NCBI GenBank assembly: GCA_037389465.1
Contig: JAZARR010000260.1
Span: 2,242,501 to 2,306,500, forward strand
DNA from: Baylisascaris procyonis
Lineage: Eukaryota > Nematoda > Chromadorea > Rhabditida > Ascarididae
DNA length: 64,000 nucleotides
Reading direction: 5' to 3'
The notes beneath the pieces are model-generated. The model was not told the DNA's origin. It was given only the letters and a program-made list of their open reading frames with translations, and did not search any database. Shown here piece by piece: positions 52,275 through 64,000 of the stretch (position 1 is the first letter of the stretch; every line of letters starts with the position of its first letter). The translations under genes were made by a program, and so were the position numbers.

Positions 52275-55200
52275 ATTTTAATGCTGCTACCACTAATAAA
52301 GGCGAAAGTTAAATGCAACTTTTGTGGCGCAATATTGAAAAGATTTTTGTATCAGTTTCCTCGAAGCTCTTTACTATATTGCCAAAGCATAAAAGGTTAC
52401 TCCTCCATTAAAAACATGTTATATTCGTAGTACGGTATCATAATGCATATGCTCTAATCTCGGTTGCAATAAGCAATAGTCAACAGTCTTCGTATAGAAT
52501 GCGACAAGCAAAACGTATGCCTGTCTTATTGAACGTAATTGCAGAGAAAGAGAAGGCGCATCAATGAATGGCAATGCGGACACTGATATATTAGGTTGAA
52601 GCTGATATGTTAGTGATCATATCATATTCAAGAGCAATGATTTTATGAATAATCTAACATCGAAATGTGGCGAATGCATTTATTTTTAATGAATCAATCC
52701 ATACATTAGTAGAAAAAAATTTTTTCGACATAGAGGCTATAATATTGTTGAATAATCAATGCGATAGCTATAAGAAATATATACAATAAAAACAACCACG
52801 ACTTCACTTTTGGTCTTTGTGGATAAAGCTATTAAGGCAGCGATTCTTTGGTATCTAATAAAATTTATAATGATTTTATCGGATATATTCGTATTTACTC
52901 ACACTTGAGCACCTATTATCAAATGCGCCGATCATACATCGTCAAAAATTAATGCGAGATTAATTGTGAATGTAACAATATCTCAGAGCTATATAGGTGC
53001 TACTCTTTCTTATGTGTCATGCGAGAGCATCGCATCGTCATGCGCTTGGGAGCTAAACATTTTTAGTCGGCGCAGATAAATCAAGTCAAAATTTTTGCCA
53101 GTGATGAGATTATATAAGGATTATAATATGTAAAAATATCTATGCATAGGTACGTTAGAGAAATATTTCAAAATTTATGTGGTTTTTTTATCGTATAGAG
53201 GAATAGTAAGTACTTTCTATCATATGATGTATTAGGAAACGCTGAAATAGAGTAGACACAATAAATCGGCAGTTTTTTATTGTATTTCAATATTCCATTT
53301 GTATGTTTATAAACCTTGAATCAATATATGAAAATTTGATTACAATTTAAAACTCATAGTTCGTGGATAGTGATGTTAAATTTTAAATCAACTAGACTGA
53401 TTTTATTGGAAGCAAAACCACTAAATTGAACACGTTTTCAATGGTTTCGGCGTAAAATGAAAACAACAGAAAGAATAATCGGGCAATTCAAAAAAAAAAT
53501 ATTTGAGGGAAGCTTCCATTTCCGGTCGGAAATAGAGCAATAATAGGAAAACGTTTATATGTTAATCGGAATTAGATGATTAAAAAATCAGTAGATGGAA
53601 AAAAATACAAGCGTGGTAGCAGCGTTATAAGAAGAAATGTTTGAATTTCAAAAGAGAGGCTTAAAGATGATAACAGCGCTTAGCTTCGCTACTTTAGCTT
53701 TAGCCATTCTTGAATGGATAGTCATCAATAAGTATGAACGCAACACCGCTGCACTGAGTCCTTACTAGCGATTTTTTTCAATGCATTAAAGACAAGATAG
53801 CGATTATAAGCGTTTCCATTTAGGAAAATATTTACAAAAACCATTATCTCGTTCTTAAATCACTTGCAGTCTTAGTTGGCAATTTTATTAAAATATGGTG
53901 CCCACATATTTTATAAAAAACCAAACTATTTCCTCCTACCGTTCGTCTTAATCCTAAGTTCACCTGGGATATGGCTTTCTAATCTGCGTCGTCTCCTACC
54001 CTCGCTCCTAGGTCATGAAAAAACGGAAGCCCAAACTCCACGAGGAATACGGTTTTCTAATCTCCATCTCCCAATCTTCCCTCGCGGGTCACGAAAAAAG
54101 AACTGATTGCGTACTAAATCTTTTACTCAGCCTGCACTTAGCAATGAATTCGACGAGATGACGAAAAGTGATGCACATTTGACTAATTGTGCACATATAA
54201 ATTACTTAATTACTCGTAGCACAAACAATGCAAGATGTTAGGCGATTTTATAAACGAAAAAAATAAGTGTAAAAATATGTAGTGAATGATACACATAATA
54301 TGTCTTGCAAGTCTCTTTCAAACAAAAAAAAAAAACATTAGCATAAAGCAGTCACTAGCTGGACGGATAGATTTGCTAAAACACAATTGCAACATTCCAT
54401 CATATTAAGCTTCTTTTTGAGCTAAATCGGAAGACTGACGGTTTCATCGTTCCTGCGCATGAAAAGTGATGGAAAGTATGAAGAATGCAACAGTTTAAAG
54501 CCCGTTGTATTCGATTTAGTGCTCGCCATGATTTGCGCTAGCCAAAGGTGCTATTTGAAAGGAACAAAAAATACAGGAGGATAATACTGTCCGAATAATC
54601 TTTTCATCCTGCGGCTTGTCAAATCGCTTTCAAAATTTGGAGTTGTACAGCAGGAAATTGTTGAACCATTAGAAAGTGGGGAGGGGCAGTGGGAAACACT
54701 ATAAAAAGCAAAGTAAGATGCTATTCTAAGAAGGAAACTTGGGGAGTATGTAAAACTTTCGTAGGGGAGCAATCGAATAGAGCAAACCGGCTGGCTGTAT
54801 GAGGAGGCATACGCATGTCCTCTGCACTGATCATTTTTGGCAGTATGTGTGCTCTTTATGGGCGCTCTTGCAGGATTGCTGCTGCTGCTGCTGCTATGTG
54901 GAATCGATTTTTTTCTTGCAAAAGCGAAAGCTTACATTGGCCATTAAAAGAAGCTAACTCTGCAACATAGTCATAGCGATAGGATTTTAGCAACGAAAGC
55001 ATTCCCTAAATCACAATTGCCTCACCAAATGCTCTATTATAGTTCCAATTGCAATCCACCAAATTCAATACAACTTTGAACCGATACGTCAAATGAACTT
55101 ATATTTTTAGCTATCTAACAGTGAGAACAACATGCTAGTGCTTACTGCATTGCACATTTACCAAATAACTTACCAATGCTGCATACATTTCCAATCAATA

Positions 55201-58200
55201 TGAGGCTATTCTCGTTGGAAATCTGATTGCCAATTTCTAAACAATAGGTATTTTTTAGATTTTTTAAATACGAGATGAATCAGTGGGATAATCGTTTACT
55301 ATTTTGAACTTTCCCGCTGTGCTTACATGTTTCTTTTTGCAAACAATAATAGCCGAGAAATAACATGACAAAAGTGCCCTTGTTTCCCCGTACTAATTCT
55401 ATAGCATAAAACATATGTGATCATGGTTTTCATTCAACAGTTTCTTTCAGAGCTGCTGTAGAGTTCCGCCTCGGAATGCAATGGTATTCGCTGATCTCCT
55501 GCATTGAAACTAACGCTCAACTTCGATATTAATGATTGCAAACTCTACAGTTCTGAGTTCAAGTTCAAAGTTTCACCTTGCGGTTCGCCAGGATTTCATT
55601 TGCTGGTCTTTTCGGCTTTTCCATGCAAGCGGCTACTCGACGCAGTTCCCTCAGCGCTAACTTAATGCTGGTGGGAGTCCTCTCAAATAATATGCCCGTC
55701 GCTCAAAGTTACACTCCATATTTGATCTGCATAAATCCTAGCGCTTCTCTTACGATTGCGTTTATCACGCTTAGAAGTGCATGACGTTTTGTGCGTACTG
55801 GTTTGAAGGTTTTTGAGATGAGAGTTAGACATAAAGTGGCCACGTAATGGATACATGCATCAATCCAGACAGTGAAGGATCGACTTTTAATTCTGCGCTA
55901 TGCTCTCGTCTTGCGCTTCTAACTCTTTCTCTATATCATAACGTTGACCTTTCACTTTAGTGTCGACTAGAGCGCATCACTTTCATCTAGTGTCTCTAAC
56001 TAAAGTTTTTGTGAGGTGAATGCATTTAAAAATTAAAGAAAAAAACTAAAGGTTATGTCTATCTGGAATTCGTTTCCACATTTCAATAGTGTGCTGAAAT
56101 GGTTGTTTGAGAGTCCATTTGATTTCCATATATTTTCTTTTATTTCTATGAGGTACTGATATGATTCACGTTGAGATGTTGTTTTAGCGCTCTCTAATCT
56201 CACTAGGAATATTTGATTTACGCAGAATTCAATTAACTAAAAAGTTGATTTTCTCACTGATATTCTTCGATCTTACCTTTATTTCTTCGGTCAGCAAAAC
56301 AATTTATGTAATTAGCTTAATAGTACCTCATTATTTATTATAAAGAACTAACTTCATAGGTGCGCCTTCATTCTAAACATTGATAAATATTTACAGATTA
56401 TGAAAATGCAAAATAGGACTTTGATTTTCTTATATCAGCGTTTCAAAATCGATCACTCTAACGAGGAAGTATTAGTAATTATTATGTCAGCTTTACGTCA
56501 TTAGCAGATAAATTATGCATTTATTGAAAATGTTTTCAACGATATCGATAAAAGGGACGAGATATGAAAGTTGTCCAGTAAGAAAGATAGCTCAAATATG
56601 AGGAACAAGGATGGAGGAAAGAAGCAAGGATTGAAGGGCAAGATGAACGAGCATAAGAGGACATTCTTCTCCTCCTCACTACCCCATCCGTTTCCGCTTT
56701 CTTCCCACCATCAGAATAAACGTTCAGACTCGTTCATCAGTTTTGAAGCATCCACTAATTTTGAAGCTGCTTACAGGCAATTAACTATATTTAAGTGAAA
56801 GTGAAAACATGGAAAATTATACCGATCGCGTTTTGCATATTTTAGCCGCAAAAGAATTGTCCTTATGGATGAATTACCAGTAACATAATGTATTCATGAA
56901 AAGATTTAGGCAAAACTTTCAGAATTGTGAAGCTATGCACGCAACAGTAAAATCAAAGCGAATAATGAATTTCATGTTGAGCATTATAAATGTATCAGCA
57001 ATAAATAAGCTTCATAAGCAGAATATTTCAATGAAGAATCTTCTGAAGTGCGAATCATAGAAAATTCTCTGCGACTGTTGCGCTGAATACGTTTGGAAAG
57101 GCTTATAAGCAATAAAGCTGCAAAAAAAGTGCGAAATAAAACGACAGAAATCTGCTTGAAAAAAAAATTTTTTTTTGAATGGAGTGCAATGAACCTTTTA
57201 TTGAGCGATCAGTACTTTCTCAACTGCAATTGTCATATATTACAAATAGAAAGTATACCTTGAAATGTATCGTCAGAGTGCATAAAATGAATCACTGCTA
57301 TGGATGAATAGCTTGTGCCTATCAAAATATGCACTACAGAAAGCATAAATCAACTGCATTAAAACTGCAAAAAATATAAATTTATTTGTGCATTTTTTTT
57401 CAGTTGAACTTTGTGTTTTCAATACATTCAACAATACGATTTTTCGATGTTTTTGTTTACTCTGTGTCATAATAAAAAATTTTTTTCGGCTAATAAATTT
57501 GGCTAATAAAAATAAATTCGCATAGAACATTGAAATATGAAGAAGCACTATAAACATCAGTATGAGGTTTTAATCGGAAAGTGAACGGAAACATTTTATT
57601 TTGCTACGCAATTTGAAAATAATTTGAACAACATTGCAATCACTTCCTCGTCGCAAATAAAAACACTTTTATTTTCTATAGAGGAAATTTGCGCTTTTAT
57701 GATGAATGTTGCGATTAATGCAATCAAACAAATTGTAGTATTGCAAAGGTCGGCGCTCATATTGTGAAACGATTGATATTATTGCAAAGAATAGAGAAAA
57801 TTTTGTAGTAGAGTTATGCATTTCGCATGAAATCAATCGAATTTATTGCGTGAAGTTTAGTGCAATAGAATCAATTAAAAACAATCATATTTAAGATTCG
57901 AATAAATTACAGTGTATGTGCAATAAATAGCGAGAAAACAAGAGATTCAATTCTGATGAAAACTTATGAGATTACGCATAAATCTATTTCATTATTGGAA
58001 AGCACGCATTAACGATAAACAATATGTAACGTCGTTTTCTTTGAAAATTAGTTAAGTTCCGCATTTTTCATTAAATTAGAAAGCATCGTTGATTCCATCA
58101 ATAAAGGGCATTCAATTTGTTTGAGTAAAACACTCAAACGCTTCTCAAAATTTAATGATATCTCGAGCATTATTTATTCCCATCATCGAAGCGTTGATGA

Positions 58201-61200
58201 TGGACTCAATGCAAATCTGAAAGATAATGATGATAAACACTGAGAAAATAGATTGGCAAGTGAAACGCCCTATCCTTTATGAACCCTTCGAAAGGCATTT
58301 ATATGGCATCGTCAACTATAGAAAAATACGTAATATTTTCTAACTTTTTTTGGAAAAAATTTATCGAGCGCTATAGTACGATCACTATGCAGAGAAGCAG
58401 AGGCGATATTGAACGCAATTTCGCAAAATTCGTCGATTCTCAACGAAATTTTAATTGTATATCGTCGAAAGTGATGGCAACTTCAGCATAGTGACCGAAA
58501 AATTCGAAGAAACTGTCCGCCAAAGTTTTGGTAGTAAAGCTTCCGCATGCTCCTAGTGAACTAGATCAATTGTTCCCACATAAAGTAGGTAATACGACTG
58601 CAAAATTGTTAGGCAGCACTCCAAAATTCGCGTTCCACTCACTCCATTTCTGTCTTTACAAAGCAATGATTTCACGGATTGCGGCCTATCATCTTTTTTT
58701 GATGCCGCTGACCGCTGCAAAATGATGAAATCAATTATAATTCCCTAGGTGGCAGAAGTTGGCAACAACCACATTTGCAGTACTTTTGATTATTACATTG
58801 ACAGGATGTCTCCCATGTGCAACAATCCCCATATCCGTAACGGACATTTTCCAGGATCGCCTATTTTCCAGGAGTGCATATTTGAAACGATGGATAAAAG
58901 TGAACTTTTAGTGATAAAATTGCACTATTTGCTTATATGTAACATGATTTTCGTACACTTAAATAAATTTTTTACTATTGATAGATCGATAAATTAATTC
59001 GATCGATACATATGATTAGATTAGAATGATTGATATACAAAATTTCAGTTTAAGTGCTAAAAAAGAAGAGCAGTGGAGACCTTTTCGGCATATTGAAAGC
59101 TTGCATGAAGGCCATAGAAATTACGAATAAATTAGACTGATGATCCTATGATGAAACGAATAAATTAGCAATAGAAATCATCTAATCGCCTTCCTTCTTT
59201 GAAGAAGTTTTTGCACGAATTTGTGATTCATCTTATGCAGTGCCAAAAAATATAATCCACAAAATATTATGTATTGTAAGCCTACCTATGTTTTCTCAGC
59301 TTCGAGTTGTGATAAAAATAAATTTTGCTAATTAAGATTAATACTAAGAATGCAGAAATTAGCATTTTTCATTATCTACATTTTTATTTCAGTTGAAAAA
59401 AAATTTATATACGGATCCCTGTCATTGCAAACACACTGGAAATGGACTAATGGGAGTTCCACAAGGAAAACGCGAATGTGAGAGACAAAGGAAAGTGAAT
59501 TAGACAGGTGCAATTTATTAGGAAGTGAAATAAATAGGATGACGTATTTCATCTTATCATTACTTGCGCTCACTAGCCGCAAGATTTGGAATGTTTTCGC
59601 GACTATTCATTTTTTGAGGCGGAGGAAGGGGGGAGGGAAGAATGCGAGAAACCGTGGATAACCGAAATCTTAGTCGCCGAGACTACGGATACCGGGGTCC
59701 TATGCTGTAAACGTCTTACTGAATACAGCAGATAGAAATAATGCGCATTATTCACTCTATAAAACAAAAATAACAGTACAGCAATAATGGTTCATCGAAA
59801 TAGCAACAGCAATCACACTCACAATCGGTTGCGATTGCACTAATGTGCTTTCATGTTTGAAGAGTTCAAGATACGGAGTAGCGTAATAAGCAGCTAGAAT
59901 GGTCAACAGGATATATTGAACTACCTGCAGGAATCGTTAAGATAGCGGACGGTTTCTCACTTCGACGTGCCATGAAACTGTCTACGAAACAAGACGATGA
60001 GTATTCTTTGATGTTGCTCAATTATTTACATCAACTTCTAGGCAGAAGAACTAAGATTTGTATGATGCAATTCCTTCCAAACTTTTAGTCAAAACGATCG
60101 GGACGGATCATGTCGTTCCAATCGCTCACTCGAAACGACCAACACCGACGGACTAATTTACATTGCAAGCCATAAAAAATGAAAGAAAATGCTGTGGAAT
60201 TTTGATATGGTGAATGATTGGAAGGAATTCACTTAGTATTGAGAAATTTCACATCGGCGGATATTAAATCAAGCAGCAGTTGATAATAGCTCATGAAATG
60301 TCAGAGTCGTCTACAACAACTGGGATGTTACATATAGCGTACTGATTTCCGCATAAATAAAAGCAAAAATAAAGAAAACAAAAAAAGCATCAGGAAAAGT
60401 TGTTCGTATAATTTGCTACTGATAGTGCTCACATACAATTGATAAGATTAGTCATTGGGGATTCTCATCTGAATTACACTACGCATAACCTTGGCCGTTT
60501 TGATTGAAAGAGGAAAACCGTTTTTATGAGAGATGTCAAATCTTTCGATGTATTGCAAAAAAAAAAATATTGGAAAATCTGTGATCGTAATTTACTATGA
60601 AAAGTCGTAATTTTGTAGGTGACTCGCTTCTGCCATAAGCCGAGTGTTCAATGCTCGTGCGATCACATAAACGCGACAATACCATATGAACATAAATGTT
60701 CTTCGTGCATGTTTTAATAGAAATTAGATTGCTAGTGAATTTTCATCACGATTTTACAGAACTTTTTCCCAGATTTTTTCATAGTTGAATGAAAAATTTC
60801 GGCTCATGAAATAGAGATCACGACCAGAAAAATCTATGACAGCCTCACGCATCGTAGGTTAGTCAACCTTCTAGGAATAGGAAAAAGATTACTAAAAATA
60901 TAAAATGAAATTTTCATCACTAGCGAATTAAAAAAAAGTGGAAAGAAAGGTGGAGCATGCCCCTGCTGACTCGAATATAGTTCAAATATTATTTGATAGA
61001 ATATATAGGGCAAAGCGACAGCTCTTTTCGAATGCACTAATATCGTTTTTTTTTCACGTTAACTCTATGAACTAGTTCAATAAAGACATGAAGAAATCGG
61101 AAAGCACTTCGAAGAGAGCAGGGGCATTATTTGCGTTTTCCATTCACGTTCATCGGTGGAACCGGTTTCCAACGTTGCCAACAAATCATGAAACATGCAC

Positions 61201-62740
61201 AATTGAACAACATAATGCAACAATGCTCGCATATTGAACTCATCGATGCCAAAAATCTTCTAAAAAAGATCGTTTTTCGACTCGCCCACTTAGAAGCTGT
61301 AGTCAAATTTATGGCGAATTTTTAAATGTCACTAGTTATGTCCTGAGGTCGTGGATCAGTGAGGCTATATTTGATAGCTTTGATAAGCTTAATCGATATT
61401 GATCAAGAAGGTTCCGTGCTCGTCGCATACATAACTTTATCTGAAGTTAATGGGTCAACTTGACGCAGATACAATCATGAAATTTAGTAATCGTGATATG
61501 CATTGCACTACGTCAGCAAATATTCCGGATATGCTATGAGCTGAGTTGACCAAATTTCTTGACTCTCGTATCAATGTGACAATCGTTGAGATAAAAAATG
61601 TCAGACAAACAGACAAGCACGTATACTCCGACATGGACATAAAACAACATCGCTCTCATGCGCTTTGGAGATGTGGATTTGCAGAAACTTATGCAAGTAG
61701 TGAAACAATGAGTAAAAGCTCTTGTATACACAAATACACACGCAGAAAGCACACACATCACAATATCATGGTGGGCTTCTTTCATAGTGAGCAAAAGGCT
61801 TATAGAATAAACGGCAAGCAGGAAAACGCGACAACCATCTTTTCCAATTGCGCTTGGTTATACTTCGCATTATTGACACTCTTTTTTGCCGATTTTCGAA
61901 AAAAAAAGTACATTCGAAGAGCTTTATATTTATTCATATGTGTGTATATTGATATTACTGTATTTGTGTTTGAGTAGTTCTATATTTACAACGATGAATT
62001 AAATGAATAAAGCCTTATAAATATGATATGGCACTTAAGGGAAATCTTTTGCGCTTATTTTTCTGTAAATATGAAAATTTTTTCCTGTAAAATTGCCACA
62101 ATGAACTACTACAGAAATGAATAGAAGAAAATATATGAAAGTTGAGGAAATAACTATGCGTTCGTTTGTGTTACAAAGAAGAAACATGGAATGCATAGCT
62201 ACGTAATCGATTTGCGAAAGCCGACGTTATCTATGGGAATTTCTTGCAAAGGCACAAGGAGAAAAAAGAAAAAGGACATTAAACCTTCACATGAAACGGT
62301 GAGTTATCAAATCCGCTGCCGGTGGTAGCAATCAGGACTTAGGACTCAGGAGCATTTGAAATTGTGATAGCGAGTTCCGATGGTTAATAAATACAAGACT
62401 TTCGAGCAGTAGGACAGTTTTCAGAAACTTCTATATGTGATTACACTTAAGCCACCGAAACGCGACTTTTGAGTACCTTACAGCGGGAGGGTGGAGAAGA
62501 AAGCAAGAGATGGATGCGAAGGTTTTAAAAGGGACAATGATCCAGAGGCAATTAAGAACAAGCAGAATTGAAATTAAAAGTACAATTTAAAGGAAACACC
62601 GAAATTAAATTCGAAGTTGCAACTGTTCAATCGCGAAGCAACGAAAGTAAGGAAGAAATGACAGCCGTTTGGTGCCAGTAACAAAAAAGGTTGCCACCGT
62701 CAGTTAACGATCTCTGCTCTTTGAAACGCTACATCAACTA
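52275..62740. other. No supportable gene
   Basis: Long AT-rich stretch. It holds an imperfect duplication (53968-54105), a short (CTG)n run near 54879 and scattered motif-free ORFs, of which the longest (61546-61977, plus, 143 codons) has random-looking composition. No tRNA or rRNA gene was seen. Confidence 0.45.
53968..54105. repeat. Imperfect tandem duplication, about 77-base period
   Basis: GGCTTTCTAATCT ... GGTCATGAAAAAA (from about 53974) recurs as GGTTTTCTAATCT ... GGTCACGAAAAAA (from about 54051) with a similar CT-rich middle. The copies are diverged, so the duplication is old. Confidence 0.55.
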
Positions 62741-62762
62741 GGCACCACTCGGTGCTCACTCA

Positions 62763-62908
62763 GTTCAACATACTAAGAGTCCACCCACAATTCGACGCTT
62801 TTTTCGTTTGCTTTCTTTTGCACACTTTAAATCGACCGACGTCGATACTAAATTGCGTCGTCGCTTTCGACGTCTCGCAGTTGTTGCTATCGCTTTGATC
62901 GCCTGTGT
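62763..62908 (+). other. Possible exon with basic-hydrophobic anchor
   Basis: An open frame between acceptor CTCACTCAG and donor TGT/GTAAGC reads a basic cluster then a hydrophobic helix (LRRRFRRLAVVAIALIAC), as in a type II membrane anchor. No start codon or partner exon is visible, and the opposite strand is also open. Weak. Confidence 0.2.
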
Positions 62909-63498
62909 AAGCCCGATCGACATACTCACACTCATTCATTCGACGCTCAACTCCAGCAGTAATACTTCCATGTTTTCCTACATTTTTTTCTCTCATGGCC
63001 ATCCAAGCTCCTCCTACGAAATGTACTTGCATAAACCTTCTATCGCGTCTTCCCCAAATCGGCAACACTCTCACTTCACATCGCAATAAATGAAAGAAAT
63101 GTTCGGACATTGGTCACGTAGAAGTACTTCATCATAAATTTCGTTTAAAGATACATTTACAATCCACCAATGATGTGCTTTCGAGTTGGTGTCAAATATT
63201 GAAAGGTTTGTCAGATATGGATTACGAAGAATTCCTTTGATATATCCCATTCAGTGAGATTCCATTGGTTTCAACCCTGTTCGTCGAATATGTAATCTAA
63301 ATCCTGCATTCAATTGATTCCACTACAGAATTGTCCAAGGTTGCAACAAATTAATCGTCAATCGCTCTTGAGGCAAATATGTCCCCATTTATATATTTTG
63401 CTTGCGTTTCACAGGTCTTTAAGAAACCATGAATCGCCTTTACTAATAACCCGTTCCGCTCATGTTTTATGTTTGTTCCGTCCGTCCCTTGTTCTACA

Positions 63499-63504
<6 letters not shown>

Positions 63505-63562
<58 letters not shown>
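63505..63562. repeat. (AT)n microsatellite
   Basis: About 58 bases of pure AT repeat. The ORFs spanning it on both strands are artefacts of the repeat. Confidence 0.95.
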
Positions 63563-63565
<3 letters not shown>

Positions 63566-64000
63566 GATCAAGACAGTTTTTCACCTCCGTATACGCTTCA
63601 CAACATAAGTTTCAATTTCAAAGCAGATGCTTGAATGATCACTTATGAGAAGGGGATATATCGCGCAATAAAGAGATATATCGTCTGTCAAAACCTCTTA
63701 AAGATCTTCAATCCTCTTTGCCTCCTCCTCCCACGACATTAACAATACTGGCTCGTCGAAGAAAATTTTTTCAACATAGAGGTTGACTTCACAAGGCTGT
63801 GCAACTTTTGTCACTTATTTGTCTGTTGGATTTCGCAGCTCTAACTTCCGTAGTATCCCACTCGAAAACCGCCCCAGGCACTTAACATATAAACGCAGGC
63901 ATGTTTCAAAGCCAAGTCCTGCAAACTCAAGCCTCACCATACGAAAATATATGGCTATAACACATTCAAAGCAAAACTATTTTGCTGAATTTCGAGGTGA

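Noticed and set aside
56571..56798. 75-codon plus-strand ORF rich in Lys and Ser
   Set aside because: Short, low complexity, no family resemblance and no splice partners.
61546..61977. 143-codon plus-strand ORF
   Set aside because: Composition looks random, no motif or splice context is visible, and the opposite strand is also partly open.

Overview
This window looks like nuclear DNA from a nematode, probably a chromadorean with long introns. It is AT-rich, has no operons or prokaryotic signals, and carries long (AT)n and (CA)n microsatellites. Exons are bounded by GTAAGT-type donors and TTTCAG-type acceptors, and a near-complete BEL/Pao LTR retroelement lies at the left edge. The one confidently recognised host gene encodes a Hunchback-family zinc-finger protein, matching nematode hbl-1 (lin-57). 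I cannot name the species from sequence alone.

Layout: (1) 1-4272, a young BEL/Pao LTR retroelement with near-identical LTRs (one mismatch in 689 bases) around one 948-codon ORF. The ORF keeps Gag, three zinc knuckles and the protease, has lost reverse transcriptase, RNase H and integrase, and ends in the post-integrase tail and a stub of the env-like gene. (2) 4273-17300, a gene-poor stretch whose minus strand holds scattered exon-like pieces of related multi-pass membrane proteins. Three pairs of mutually similar segments (6.6/9.7 kb, 8.3/13.1 kb, 7.7/16.7 kb) suggest a tandem chemoreceptor-like family, partly decayed. (3) About 19.3-22.36 kb, the probable 3'UTR of the hunchback-like gene, with six let-7-family seed sites and one lin-4/miR-125 8-mer. 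(4) 22361-39531 on the minus strand, the gene itself: ten coding exons whose phases all agree, 1382 residues and nine C2H2 fingers, with a probable further 5' coding exon at 39.59-39.69 kb. (5) 39.7-64 kb, about 24 kb upstream of that gene with no supportable gene apart from weak exon-like fragments. It may hold cis-regulatory DNA.

How the parts work together: in C. elegans, hbl-1 is a heterochronic transcription factor repressed through its 3'UTR by let-7-family and lin-4 microRNAs. The coding gene and the matching microRNA-site cluster occur together here, so the regulatory circuit appears conserved. The retroelement and the membrane-protein fragments show no functional link to this gene.
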